Of a stretch of 64,000 bases of DNA, positions 18,246 to 26,571 are shown piece after piece. The stretch is from the NCBI RefSeq assembly GCF_000159695.1, contig NZ_CM000955.1, forward strand, positions 186,001 to 250,000. Reading direction: 5' to 3'. The notes below the pieces were generated by a model. That model was not told the origin of the DNA. It worked only from the letters and a program-made list of their open reading frames with translations, and did no database searches. The number at the start of each line of letters is the position of its first letter. The stretch's first letter is position 1. Origin of the DNA: Finegoldia magna ATCC 53516. GTDB lineage: Bacteria > Bacillota > Clostridia > Tissierellales > Peptoniphilaceae. A program made the position numbers and the translations under genes.

Positions 18246-18262
18246 TAATGATAATCATTTGA
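18244..18262. promoter_or_regulatory. Fur-family (Fur/Zur) operator abutting the zinc-operon -35 box
   Basis: The sequence TAATGATAATCATT at 18246-18259 matches 15 of 19 positions of the classical Fur box and sits directly beside the -35 hexamer. Binding of a metal-loaded Fur-family repressor here would block the promoter. Zur is the expected regulator because the operon carries zinc genes, but the sequence is closer to the Fur consensus. Confidence 0.7.
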
Positions 18263-18280
18263 ATTTAGATTTTTTCAATC

Positions 18281-18311
18281 AAAAAATCGGATTTGAATAA
18301 TCAAATCCGAT
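18281..18311 (-). terminator. terminator of the LDCC small protein gene
   Basis: ATCGGATTTGA (18286-18296), an ATAA loop, and TCAAATCCGAT (18301-18311), with a T-run on the minus strand from the As at 18281-18286. Confidence 0.9.
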
Positions 18312-18321
18312 CTGTGATGTT

Positions 18322-18447
18322 CTATTTATCTTGTTTATTCATTGTGCAACAGTCCAATCTTTCTTCGCCGAAAGTGTTTTTGTTTTCGTTGCCCAATTTT
18401 TTTAAAAATTCTTCAAAATTTTTCTTTATTTTGCTAAAAATTTTCAT
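18322..18447 (-). CDS. 41-residue LDCC-motif putative metal-binding protein
   Basis: A small ORF found by eye: a Lys/Phe-rich amphipathic N-terminus (MKIFSKIKKNFEEFLKKL) and a C-terminus with RLDCCTMNK. It has an AGGTAG ribosome binding site, its own promoter and a terminator directly after the stop, so it is very likely a real gene. The paired cysteines after Leu-Asp match the short proteins annotated as LDCC-motif putative metal-binding proteins in related anaerobes (from memory, unverified). It is next to the Fur-box-controlled zinc operon. Confidence 0.75.
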   Translation of the reverse strand: MKIFSKIKKNFEEFLKKLGNENKNTFGEERLDCCTMNKQDK

Positions 18448-18493
18448 TTAATCACTACCTTTTTAGTTTCAATGTCAACTTGTTTACATTTAT

Positions 18494-18522
18494 ATTATAC
18501 ACCTATTGAGTTTCATTTTCAA
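18494..18522 (-). promoter_or_regulatory. promoter of the LDCC small protein gene
   Basis: Minus strand: TTGAAA (18522-18517), 17-base spacer, TATAAT (18499-18494). Confidence 0.78.
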
Positions 18523-18535
18523 ATTCCAAAAAAAT

Positions 18536-18564
18536 TTGACGTGATTAGAAGTTTAAATTATAAT
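18536..18564 (+). promoter_or_regulatory. promoter of the XRE/ImmA/polymerase cassette
   Basis: TTGACG (18536-18541), 17-base spacer, TATAAT (18559-18564): close to consensus, so it must be held off by a repressor if the cassette is inducible. Confidence 0.85.
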
Positions 18565-18603
18565 ATTAGTAGTTACAGTTCATATTTTGTATTTGAACTT
18601 CTA
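18545..18603. promoter_or_regulatory. inverted-repeat operator around the cassette promoter
   Basis: TTAGAAGTTTAAAT (18545-18558), inside the promoter spacer, is matched at 13 of 14 positions by the reverse complement of ATTTGAACTTCTAA (18590-18603), downstream of the expected transcription start. The half-sites bracket the -10 box, so a dimeric repressor, most simply the XRE protein encoded directly downstream, could bind both and shut the promoter. Confidence 0.65.
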
Positions 18604-18625
18604 ATTTAATTTATGGAGGAAATCA

Positions 18626-19030
18626 ATGAGCTTTGGTGCTAAATTAAAACAACTCAGAGAAGACAGAGGTCTTACTCAGACGGAACTTGCGGACAAGCTT
18701 GGCGTGACTTTGAAGACTATAAGCAACTACGAAACGAAGGGCACTCGCCCACGCACGCAAGATATGTACAAGAAAATCGCGGAGTTTTTCAATGTCGACA
18801 TCAATTTTTTGTTGACTGTGGAGGATAATTTCGTGCTGGATTCTGCTAAAAAATTTGGATATTCTGGTAAAAAGGATGCTGAGAATTTGGTGGATAATTT
18901 GTCGGGGCTTTTTGCTGGAGGTTCTCTTCCAGAAGAGGACAAGGACAAACTTTTCAATGCGATTGCTGAAGCCTATTACGAAGCCAAGTTAGAGAACAAA
19001 AAATACGGAAAAAACAAGAATAAAAGGTAG
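18626..19030 (+). CDS. XRE family helix-turn-helix repressor
   Basis: A 134-residue regulator. Residues 6-60 form a Cro/CI helix-turn-helix (LKQLREDRGLTQTELADKLGVTLKTISNYETKG). The remaining part lacks the Ser/Lys self-cleavage domain of LexA or HdiR, so it cannot cleave itself; the ImmA-type protease encoded four bases downstream is the likely agent of its removal. The ATG has a GGAGGAAA site. It probably represses its own promoter through the inverted repeat described above. Confidence 0.9.
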   Translation: MSFGAKLKQLREDRGLTQTELADKLGVTLKTISNYETKGTRPRTQDMYKKIAEFFNVDINFLLTVEDNFVLDSAKKFGYSGKKDAENLVDNLSGLFAGGSLPEEDKDKLFNAIAEAYYEAKLENKKYGKNKNKR

Positions 19031-19033
19031 TTT

Positions 19034-19576
19034 ATGTACAATAGATGGATATATGATAAGGTAAATAATTTGGTTGAAAAATACCACACCAGAAATCCCG
19101 ATGAGCTTTTGGATTTGTTGGGAATTAAGCTTCACTATATCGATAGTCCGTCCAAACTTTTGGGAGTGTATCAAGTAATTCTTAGAAATAGGGTTATTTT
19201 GATTGCGAACAATATCGGAAGTTTGAAAAAAATCGTTCTGGCTCACGAGATTGGCCACGACCAACTTCACAGGAAATACTGCATTGATGGTCACGCTTTT
19301 CACGAGAACAAGGTGTTCAATCCTACGGATGTTTTTGAGAATGAGGCGAATATTTTCGCAGCTCATCTTTTGATTTCGGATGAAGATTTGATTAAAACGA
19401 TGCGTGAGTACACCGACGATAAGACTATGGCCTACAAGCTGGGTGTGGATATTAATTTGTTGAATTTGAAAATATCTGAGATGGTGAAGCTGAACAAGTT
19501 TCCAGCAGATATTTGTTATATTGAAAATCCAAAATCTACTTTTTTGGAAGATTATAGTCCGTTGGATGACGAGTAA
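19034..19576 (+). CDS. ImmA/IrrE family metallo-endopeptidase
   Basis: A 180-residue zinc protease with the signature LAHEIGHDQLH (HExxH, near residue 74) and a downstream Glu in ENEANIFAAHLL completing the metal site, as in ImmA of ICEBs1 and IrrE of Deinococcus. ImmA cleaves its cognate XRE repressor after a DNA-damage signal. It follows the XRE gene by three bases and precedes the polymerase gene, so it should be the switch of this cassette. Confidence 0.92.
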   Translation: MYNRWIYDKVNNLVEKYHTRNPDELLDLLGIKLHYIDSPSKLLGVYQVILRNRVILIANNIGSLKKIVLAHEIGHDQLHRKYCIDGHAFHENKVFNPTDVFENEANIFAAHLLISDEDLIKTMREYTDDKTMAYKLGVDINLLNLKISEMVKLNKFPADICYIENPKSTFLEDYSPLDDE

Positions 19577-19586
19577 GGAGGTTGTT

Positions 19587-21005
19587 ATGGGACTTATAGA
19601 TTACTCTTTGGAGCCAAAATCTGATATTGCTTTTGTGGATATCAAAAGTTTTTACGCTAGTGTTGAATGCGTCAAGAGAAATCTGAATCCTTTGACAACT
19701 TCTCTTTGCGTCATGAGTAATTCCGACAACGCGAGTGGATTAATTCTCGCAAGTTCTCCTACTTTCAAGAAAGTTTTCGGAAAGAAGAACGTCGGTAGGG
19801 CTTTTGATTTGCCTTTTCACGTCCACGATAGGAAGTTTAACTTCCAATCAGCTCTCAGACAGAATTTGCCTATCACCGACTCTTATATAAAATACATTGA
19901 AACTTGGGCGAAAAACACCGTCATCGTCCCTCCTCGAATGGCCCTGTACATTGAGGAGAATTTGAAAATCCAGAAGATTTTCATGAATTACGCAGCGAAA
20001 GATGAGATTCTTCCCTATTCTATCGACGAGGGCTTTATCGATTTGACTACTAGTTTGAATTATTTCATTCCCGATAAAACAATATCGCACAAGGACAAAT
20101 TGGATTTGATATCTTCTAGAATCCAAAACGAAATCAGAAACAAAACTGGTTTGTACTCTACGGTTGGAATGAGTAATTCCAATCCTCTGTTGGCAAAACT
20201 TGCGCTGGACAACGAAGCGAAGAAAACCGTGAATATGAGGGCAAATTGGTCTTACGAAGATGTGGAGGAAAAAGTGTGGAACATTCCCGATTTGACAGAT
20301 TTTTGGGGAATCGGTGAAAGAACAAAAAGAAGGCTGAATAAATTGTGTATTTTTTCGGTGAGAGACCTCGCAAATTCCAATCCCGATATTTTGAAAAAAG
20401 AATTCGGAATAATGGGCGTGCAGTTGTGGTTTCACGCAAACGGCGTCGATGAATCCAAGGTCACACAGCCTTATAAGGGAAAATCAAAAGGTCTCGGCAA
20501 TTCGCAAGTCCTTCCCAGAGATTACTCCAAGAAAAGTGAAATCGAAATAGTTCTCAAAGAAATCGCAGAACAAGTCGCAATCAGAATTCGACGAATCAAA
20601 AAGAAGGCGACTGTGGTGTCGATCTACGTTGGATATTCCTTCAAGGAAAACAAAAGATCCATCCACGCACAAAAAACCATCTCCCCTTCTCAATCAACAG
20701 CAGAGCTAACAGCTCATGTCATGGATTTGTTCCATCAAAAATATCAGAGAGGATCTGTCAGAAGACTTGGCGTAAGTTATGAAAATTTGGTGGACGAAGC
20801 GTGCATATCATTTTCACTTTTCGAAGACATTGAGAAAATAGAAAAGCAGAAGAATTTGGAATCTGCAATCGACGAAATAAGAGACAAATACGGATTCACT
20901 TCCATTCAAAAAGCGACATCTCTCATGGAAGGATCGCGTGTAATCGAACGAAGCAAACTAATTGGAGGCCACTGCGGTGGAATGGACGGTACTTATGATT
21001 ATTAG
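19587..21005 (+). CDS. Y-family DNA polymerase (UmuC/ImpB type)
   Basis: A 472-residue translesion polymerase. The catalytic acids are in FVDIKSFYASVE near the N-terminus (an Asp with a steric Tyr) and SIDEGFIDLT (Asp-Glu, near residue 138). The helix-hairpin-helix thumb region (LTDFWGIGERTKRRLNKLCI) and the little-finger domain follow. Length and the presence of two small downstream genes match UmuC-like cassettes of Firmicutes rather than DinB. The start is at 19587, where AAGGAGG lies seven bases upstream. It copies damaged DNA with low fidelity. Confidence 0.92.
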   Translation: MGLIDYSLEPKSDIAFVDIKSFYASVECVKRNLNPLTTSLCVMSNSDNASGLILASSPTFKKVFGKKNVGRAFDLPFHVHDRKFNFQSALRQNLPITDSYIKYIETWAKNTVIVPPRMALYIEENLKIQKIFMNYAAKDEILPYSIDEGFIDLTTSLNYFIPDKTISHKDKLDLISSRIQNEIRNKTGLYSTVGMSNSNPLLAKLALDNEAKKTVNMRANWSYEDVEEKVWNIPDLTDFWGIGERTKRRLNKLCIFSVRDLANSNPDILKKEFGIMGVQLWFHANGVDESKVTQPYKGKSKGLGNSQVLPRDYSKKSEIEIVLKEIAEQVAIRIRRIKKKATVVSIYVGYSFKENKRSIHAQKTISPSQSTAELTAHVMDLFHQKYQRGSVRRLGVSYENLVDEACISFSLFEDIEKIEKQKNLESAIDEIRDKYGFTSIQKATSLMEGSRVIERSKLIGGHCGGMDGTYDY

Positions 21006-21330
21006 AAATTATCTTCCCTACAAATCAGCAAGGGAATATTGCGACAGAAAAATGGCAAAATGGATGGGATTTTTCCTGTCAGAACACACGACAGCACTAC
21101 ATTCGATGACTGAAAATGTCAGCATTCAATCGTTGGGTGCGAGTAGTTTGCTTTTACTGATAAGCCAAGCTTTTCTGAATGATTTCACAGTTGAAATCTT
21201 CATACTCAACAACAAATCATACGTCGGGACAATCTACGATTTTTTCGAAGACAAGATATATTTCGAAAGCGACAATCAAATGATAGAGATAAAATTCAGC
21301 GAGATTTTGAACATTAATTTGATGGAGTAA
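20995..21330 (+). CDS. small protein of the UmuC cassette (YolD-like)
   Basis: A 111-residue protein whose ATG overlaps the end of the polymerase gene by 11 bp. Its position and C-terminal motif (FILNNKSYVGTIYDFFEDKIYFESD) fit the YolD-like proteins that accompany UmuC-type polymerases and may act as UmuD-like partners. The N-terminal half (YLPYKSAREYCDRKMAKWMGFFLSEHTTAL) is characteristic of the YolD-like third gene. No catalytic residues are evident. Confidence 0.7.
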   Translation: MIIRNYLPYKSAREYCDRKMAKWMGFFLSEHTTALHSMTENVSIQSLGASSLLLLISQAFLNDFTVEIFILNNKSYVGTIYDFFEDKIYFESDNQMIEIKFSEILNINLME

Positions 21331-21332
21331 TT

Positions 21333-21617
21333 ATGAACACATTACACAAAAACACATTTCAATTCGATTATTTTTCGGACAATTTCATAACTTTTGAGAA
21401 GGACTTTTACAAATACGCAAACATCAACGTGCCTCTTACATTTCTCACAGACGACATTTTGGAACACATGGTGACTACGAAAAGCGATTATTTCAGAATA
21501 AATGCGAAAAACTGCAAAGATAATCGCGACCATTATTTTATCTTCAGGAAAAGTTTCGTAAAAGAAAACAAATCCATAATTCTTTTTGAATACGTCGGTC
21601 ACAAAACGCAAGCTTAA
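21333..21617 (+). CDS. conserved small protein, last gene of the UmuC cassette
   Basis: A 94-residue protein starting three bases after the preceding stop, with GGAG as ribosome binding site. It is aromatic-rich and acidic (HKNTFQFDYFSDNFITFEKDFYKYANINVPLTFLTDDIL). The layout XRE - umuC - orf3 - orf4 is known from streptococcal and lactococcal hdiR-umuC cassettes; this gene occupies the orf4 position (possibly DUF5960, from memory). Function unknown. Confidence 0.65.
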   Translation: MNTLHKNTFQFDYFSDNFITFEKDFYKYANINVPLTFLTDDILEHMVTTKSDYFRINAKNCKDNRDHYFIFRKSFVKENKSIILFEYVGHKTQA

Positions 21618-21683
21618 AGATTTGTAGAAATTTTTATTTACTTGTGTTGTAAAGTCGTGGTCTTGCTTTGTGATTCCAAATGC

Positions 21684-21728
21684 AAAAACCCTTATGAACG
21701 AATATTTTTCCGTACATAAGGGTTTTTT
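21684..21728. terminator. bidirectional terminator between the UmuC cassette and pepD
   Basis: AAAAACCCTTATG (21684-21696) and its complement CATAAGGGTTTTT (21715-21727), with an 18-base loop. A/T ends serve both converging units. Confidence 0.9.
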
Positions 21729-21761
21729 AGTGCAGAATGTTACTGCAATTTATTGTCAAAA

Positions 21762-23177
21762 CTAAAGTCTTTCTAGAAGTGATTTCACAAATTCGTAAGT
21801 TCTTTGTGTAGATTCAATTGAAAGTCTTTCCTTAGGACTGTGAACGTCTTTCATAGTAGGTCCTATGGAGATCATTTCCATGTCTGGGAAAGTATCGATG
21901 AATACTGCTGGTTCCAATGCTGCGTGGACTACTTCAACCTTCATTTCTTTTCCAAACAAATCTTTGTATGTTTCAAGCGCCAAGTTTCTCAATTCAGAAT
22001 CTTTTGCAAACGCCCATGGTTTGTAGTAATCTTCCTTTTTAACTTCAAATCCGTATTTTTCATAAACTTTTGACACATCTTCAGTGTGTGCATCGAATGT
22101 TTCAGGGTTTGAACTTCTAAGAGAAATGGTTACCTTCAACACATCATCTTTTATTTCGAAAATCGCCAAGTTGTTGGAGCATTCAACGATATCTGGGTAT
22201 TCCTTCATCATGCTGTACACTCCGTGAGGGACCTCTTCGATGAAAGATAAGATATCTTCCTTATCTTTTTCATCCAATACTTTGTCTGCGTTGTCGCATT
22301 TTTCAATCTTAACTCTCATATCTTTATCCAATGGATATTTTGCAATTAAATCAGAAAAATCAACATCGTAATCGTCTTCGTTAGAACTGAACACAACCTT
22401 CGCATCTCTTGGAATAGCGTTGTGTTTTGTTCCACCTTCTATACTAACAAGTGCTACAGGTGATTTTTCTTCGATTAACTTCAAGGCTTCACGTGCAAAT
22501 TTGATGGAGTTACCTCTTTGTTGGTGAATTTCCATTCCTGAGTGACCACCAAGCATATTGTTGATGTTCATAACAAATGTGTTTTTCATTTTATTGTCCA
22601 CGTAATTTAGCTTTTTCGTACCAATTATATTGTGTCCACCAGAACAACCAGACAACAAAATTCCTTCTACTTCAGCGTCAATATTCAAAAGTTTTCTACC
22701 TTTGATATTTTCTCTCTTCAAAGCTCTCGCACCGACCATTGTAGTTTCTTCATTAGTTGTAACCAACAATTCAAGCGCTGGATGCTTAGCTTCCTTGTCT
22801 TCCATAATCGCAAGTCCAATAGCACTTGCAATACCATCATCTGCTCCTAAAGTTGTGCCTTCTGTTTTAACCCAATCACCATCTACAACAAGTGGAATAG
22901 GATCTGTCAAAAAGTCGTGTTCAACTCCGTCAGCTTTTTCTGCGACCATATCCATGTGGCCTTGAATTACAACTGAAGGATGATCCACATAATCTGGATG
23001 AGCTGGTTTTCTGATTATAATGTTGTTGCTTTCGTCTTGAATTGTTTCAAGTCCCAAATTTTTTCCAGTCTTGTACAAGAAATCACTCACTGCTTGTTCA
23101 TTTCCAGATTCTCTAGGAATTTTAGTCAATTCTTCAAAATAATGAAACACTCTTTCTGGTTTTAAATTTTCTAACAT
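21762..23177 (-). CDS. pepD: aminoacyl-histidine dipeptidase (PepD, M20 family)
   Basis: A 471-residue metallopeptidase. Metal-ligand motifs of M20 enzymes are visible: VVIQGHMDMV (His), GADDGIA (Asp) and TTNEETTMVGA (catalytic Glu-Glu), plus a His near the C-terminus in DVHSPKERLS. The length and sequence fit PepD, which hydrolyses Xaa-His dipeptides in the cytoplasm. The start is at 23177, where AAAAGGAG lies seven bases upstream. It follows the DUF819 gene with only a weak hairpin between, consistent with joint expression of a peptide and amino-acid utilisation set. Confidence 0.92.
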   Translation of the reverse strand: MLENLKPERVFHYFEELTKIPRESGNEQAVSDFLYKTGKNLGLETIQDESNNIIIRKPAHPDYVDHPSVVIQGHMDMVAEKADGVEHDFLTDPIPLVVDGDWVKTEGTTLGADDGIASAIGLAIMEDKEAKHPALELLVTTNEETTMVGARALKRENIKGRKLLNIDAEVEGILLSGCSGGHNIIGTKKLNYVDNKMKNTFVMNINNMLGGHSGMEIHQQRGNSIKFAREALKLIEEKSPVALVSIEGGTKHNAIPRDAKVVFSSNEDDYDVDFSDLIAKYPLDKDMRVKIEKCDNADKVLDEKDKEDILSFIEEVPHGVYSMMKEYPDIVECSNNLAIFEIKDDVLKVTISLRSSNPETFDAHTEDVSKVYEKYGFEVKKEDYYKPWAFAKDSELRNLALETYKDLFGKEMKVEVVHAALEPAVFIDTFPDMEMISIGPTMKDVHSPKERLSIESTQRTYEFVKSLLERL

Positions 23178-23213
23178 ATTTTCTCCTTTTCTGTTCAAAT
23201 TACTCTTCAAACA

Positions 23214-23248
23214 AACACATTCTTTGAGATTAACCCAAAGAATGTGTT
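23214..23248 (-). terminator. hairpin between the DUF819 and pepD genes
   Basis: AACACATTCTTTG (23214-23226) and CAAAGAATGTGTT (23236-23248): a perfect 13-bp stem. Reading leftwards it is followed by only a short T stretch (TGTTTGAAG), so it may attenuate or stabilise rather than terminate fully. Confidence 0.65.
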
Positions 23249-23260
23249 CAAATTTCTAAA

Positions 23261-24472
23261 TTAATGTAACAATATTCCCGAAAGAATACCGTAGTAGTTA
23301 CCAATTACATAACCTAACGTACCTACCAGAAGCGCAGGAACGATAAGTTCTGTCCAACCTTTTGATACAGCCATTGCTGCTGCAGTAGTTGGTCCACCAA
23401 CATTCGCATTTGATGCGATAATGATTTCTTCGATATTGAATTTGAAAAGTTTTCCAAATATCAATGAAACTATTAAGTTGATTAATACAACGATTAATGC
23501 GAATACTAATAACAATGGAGATTCTCTCAAAATCAATCCTATTGATGCTGGAGCACCAATAACTGCGAAGAACAAATAAATCAAGAAAGTACCAATTTCT
23601 TGGCTACCTCTGATAGATGAAATTTGTTTAGGAAATACTGATGCAATTATCATAGTAAATGTAGTCATTAACAAGTATTTATTTCCCAATAATCCACCTA
23701 AAATTGCACTTCCAGCTCCTTCGCCTGAGAATAAGTTCCCAAAAACAGTGGCTAATTTGTCAGAAATAGCTACGATAACAAATGATAATGCTACTGTGAA
23801 AGCAATGTCTTTAAGAGAGATTTCTTTTGCTCCCCAATATTTTGCAGCCATAGTTTTATTAGCTTCCTTGTCAGATTCTGATTGTTCTTCCAAAGCGTTA
23901 ACAAGTGGCATCTTATAATGTTTCTTGATAACAGCCATTGTTGGAAGTGCCATCAATGTGAAGAAATATAAAGCCATAAGTAAGTTATCTGCAACTAATG
24001 CAGCTGATACAGTTGCTCCAGGAACCTTGTATTGTTGACTCATTGCAACGAAGTTTACTGAACCACCAGTATAAGTACCCACAAACATTGGAACTATGTC
24101 GTTCAAAGCAGGAATTGCATTCTTCAAAGCAAAGTATGCAACAAATCCACCTAAAATTGTTCCAATACCACTGAATAAATAAATAATTAAAACTCTTCCT
24201 GAATCTCTACCAATTTTTTTGATATCAGCGTTAAATAACAACATTGGTACAGCCAACGGAACTACATAACTCCATACAGCATCGTAAACAGGTGCTTCTG
24301 TTGGAATAATTTTAAGGTTTGACAAAATTAAAGTAAAAGTCAAAGCCAAAATACATCCTGTAACCTTACTTGCCCATGTATATTTTTGTTCCAAATATAT
24401 TGCAAGAGCAGCACATGATGCCAACACAGCCCAAAGTATCCAAGTACTTTCGGCACTAATAAATGATCCCAT
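23261..24472 (-). CDS. DUF819 family membrane protein
   Basis: A 403-residue protein with about ten membrane segments matching DUF819 (YjcL-like). Recognisable stretches are PLAVPMLLFNADIKKIGR, MFVGTYTGGSVNFVAMSQ and ASNANVGGPTTAAAMAVSKGW. The family is a putative transporter of unknown substrate; next to a dipeptidase and a cysteine desulfidase gene, a role in amino-acid or peptide flux is plausible but inferred. It has an AAGGAGG site and a strong promoter. Confidence 0.85.
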   Translation of the reverse strand: MGSFISAESTWILWAVLASCAALAIYLEQKYTWASKVTGCILALTFTLILSNLKIIPTEAPVYDAVWSYVVPLAVPMLLFNADIKKIGRDSGRVLIIYLFSGIGTILGGFVAYFALKNAIPALNDIVPMFVGTYTGGSVNFVAMSQQYKVPGATVSAALVADNLLMALYFFTLMALPTMAVIKKHYKMPLVNALEEQSESDKEANKTMAAKYWGAKEISLKDIAFTVALSFVIVAISDKLATVFGNLFSGEGAGSAILGGLLGNKYLLMTTFTMIIASVFPKQISSIRGSQEIGTFLIYLFFAVIGAPASIGLILRESPLLLVFALIVVLINLIVSLIFGKLFKFNIEEIIIASNANVGGPTTAAAMAVSKGWTELIVPALLVGTLGYVIGNYYGILSGILLH

Positions 24473-24506
24473 AAGAATCCTCCTTCAAAATATTTTATTT
24501 AATTAA

Positions 24507-24535
24507 ATTATAATACCAATAAATAAATCATGCAA
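24507..24535 (-). promoter_or_regulatory. promoter of the DUF819-pepD unit
   Basis: Minus strand: TTGCAT (24535-24530), 17-base spacer, TATAAT (24512-24507). Confidence 0.8.
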
Positions 24536-24663
24536 GTGTTTTCTTAAAATTTATAAATAAAATCACAAGTAATTTACTTGCTTTTAAACCTATATTTTTA
24601 CAATAATTTCCCGTTAAATTCAAATCATATTTGCGTTAAATATGAAAATGTTTTTGTTCTCAC

Positions 24664-24696
24664 AAATAAAAAAGGCATTAGATTTACTAACGCCTT
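24664..24696 (-). terminator. terminator of the cysteine desulfidase gene
   Basis: AAGGCATTAG (24672-24681) pairs with CTAACGCCTT (24687-24696), one G-U pair in the transcript, followed leftwards by TTTTATTT. Confidence 0.88.
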
Positions 24697-24701
24697 CAAA
24701 A

Positions 24702-25955
24702 TTATTTTTGAATCATTGTGTTAAGCACAATAATATCAGTTTCTTTCATACCTTCCTTAGCAACATAACCAATGCTTCTGATAGTTTCTTCGATATCGTC
24801 TTTTAACAAACCATCGCCAGCTTCGAAGTTTCTGTTATTTTTCGCCAAATAATATCCTGAAATTCCTGCATCTACAGCTGTTGCGATTTTTGCAGCACAG
24901 GATGGTTTCGCACCGTCACAAATCATACCCGATGCAATCATCAAGGCATTGCCGATTGTTTTTTCAATCAAATCCAAATCCTTAGTTTCCATGTAGCAAA
25001 TTCCAGCTCCTGCTGCAACTCCCGCAGAAGTAACTCCACAAAACGCTGAAAGCCTACCTATAAATCTTTTGATGTGAAGTGCTGTCAAGTTTGTTATCAA
25101 AAGTCCACGGTATAATGTTTCTCTGTCGTAATTTTTTTCATTTGCAAATACAACCAAAGGCATCGTGCATGTTATACCTTGGTTTCCACTTCCTGCATTT
25201 ATTACAACTGGTAGTGAACAGCCACTCATGCGTGCATCTGATCCTGCTGCAGCTCTTGCCTTAGCTTTTGTTCTGATAGATTCATCTTCGTCTATCAAAA
25301 TCTTGCCCATTGCAACTCCCCATTTTCCAGTCAATCCTTCATCGGAAATATCAGAATTCAAAGTAATTTGTTTTTCCAACAAATCCTTAACCTCATCTAA
25401 GTTAACATTGTTTGCGTATTCAAAAATATCCTTTACTGAAAGTTCGTCATAATTTTCGTATTCTGGTGTGTGAGTGTAGCAGTTATCAATATGTATTACT
25501 TCGTCATTTTTCGTAACTTTGACAATATTTGTGTGTTTGTTTTTGATTTCAACATCCACAGTATTTCCATTTTCGTCCTCTGCTACAATTTCTATGTCTA
25601 AGTTTTCCACGCCTTCTTTTAAGCTAACTGTGATGATGTCCTTTGCCATCAAATCCTTTGCAGCCTTGATGTCATCTTCTGTAACCTTTGACAAAACCTC
25701 AAGCCCAAGACAAGAATCTCCCGCAACAGTTCCAATAGCAGTCGCAGCTTCCACACCCTTCATACCGTTAGTGTTTGGAACAGTAACTCCCTTAACGTTT
25801 TTGATAATATTTCCTGAACACATAACCTCGATTTTAGTTGGAATATCCCCCAAAACTTCCCTAGCCTTTGCCGCTGCCAACGCAATAGAAATCGGTTCAG
25901 TACATCCCAACGCCATAATTAATTCAGATTTTAATAATTCAGTGTAATTCTTCAT
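24702..25955 (-). CDS. L-cysteine desulfidase family protein (CyuA/YhaM type)
   Basis: A 417-residue iron-sulfur enzyme of the UPF0597/CyuA family. ALGCTEPISIALAAAKAREVLG near the N-terminus has the cysteine and active-site region, and later cysteines (SGCSLPVVINAGSGNQGITCTMP, AFCGVTSAGVAAGAGICYM, GMICDGAKPSCAAKIATAV) supply [4Fe-4S] ligands. It breaks down L-cysteine to pyruvate, ammonia and sulfide; related enzymes act on L-serine. It is a likely source of energy and sulfide in this anaerobe. It has its own promoter and terminator. Confidence 0.88.
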   Translation of the reverse strand: MKNYTELLKSELIMALGCTEPISIALAAAKAREVLGDIPTKIEVMCSGNIIKNVKGVTVPNTNGMKGVEAATAIGTVAGDSCLGLEVLSKVTEDDIKAAKDLMAKDIITVSLKEGVENLDIEIVAEDENGNTVDVEIKNKHTNIVKVTKNDEVIHIDNCYTHTPEYENYDELSVKDIFEYANNVNLDEVKDLLEKQITLNSDISDEGLTGKWGVAMGKILIDEDESIRTKAKARAAAGSDARMSGCSLPVVINAGSGNQGITCTMPLVVFANEKNYDRETLYRGLLITNLTALHIKRFIGRLSAFCGVTSAGVAAGAGICYMETKDLDLIEKTIGNALMIASGMICDGAKPSCAAKIATAVDAGISGYYLAKNNRNFEAGDGLLKDDIEETIRSIGYVAKEGMKETDIIVLNTMIQK

Positions 25956-26008
25956 TTGTACTCCTTAATAAAAAATAAATTTATAACAATTTCGTCTATA
26001 TATTAACC

Positions 26009-26038
26009 ATTATAACACTACAGATACATTATTGTAAA
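26009..26038 (-). promoter_or_regulatory. promoter of the cysteine desulfidase gene
   Basis: Minus strand: TTTACA (26038-26033), 18-base spacer, TATAAT (26014-26009). Confidence 0.72.
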
Positions 26039-26051
26039 TGATTTCAAACTG

Positions 26052-26552
26052 TTACAAATACTCCAAAATCACCTTCCACTCATCTTCCAAATCATCCAAC
26101 CTGTATCTAGCATTTGCAGGTGATGTCGAAGGAAGCTTCGTAGCATCCACCCCCAAATTCTTTTTGTGATATCTCTCAAAACACTTAAAAGAAGCAGTCC
26201 CGTTGCAAAAAACATGATTAATATTTGCACAATCCACAATCTCCTTCAATTTAGAAGGCACCACGTTTTTGATACTAGAATCTGATGAACCAATAATATC
26301 GCACTGATAAATCGAATCGTACACAGCAATATTATGCCCCAACAAAAACCTCTTCCTCTTCTCAATACTCACATCCAAATCCACATCGAAAAGACTCTCC
26401 ATCAACTTCCAAAACCTGTTTTGTGGATGACCATAGAAAAACCCGTACTCCCTAGTCTTCACCGATGGAAAAGAACCCAAAATCAAAATCTTGGAATTCT
26501 CATCGTAAAGAGGAGACAACGGATGAACAATCGTCTCGTAATTTCCCTTCAT
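26052..26552 (-). CDS. DNA-deoxyinosine glycosylase
   Basis: A 166-residue member of the uracil-DNA-glycosylase superfamily, subgroup acting on deoxyinosine. Motif 1 is ILILGSFPSVKTREYGFFYGHPQNRFWKLM, with the YGHPQNRFW block diagnostic for this subfamily, and motif 2 is LPSTSPANARY. It removes hypoxanthine from deaminated adenine in DNA. The ATG has AGGGGGA upstream. It lies 19 bp after the MATE gene stop region on the same strand and may be co-transcribed with it. Confidence 0.9.
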   Translation of the reverse strand: MKGNYETIVHPLSPLYDENSKILILGSFPSVKTREYGFFYGHPQNRFWKLMESLFDVDLDVSIEKRKRFLLGHNIAVYDSIYQCDIIGSSDSSIKNVVPSKLKEIVDCANINHVFCNGTASFKCFERYHKKNLGVDATKLPSTSPANARYRLDDLEDEWKVILEYL

Positions 26553-26571
26553 AAATCCCCCTCTCTTTTGA

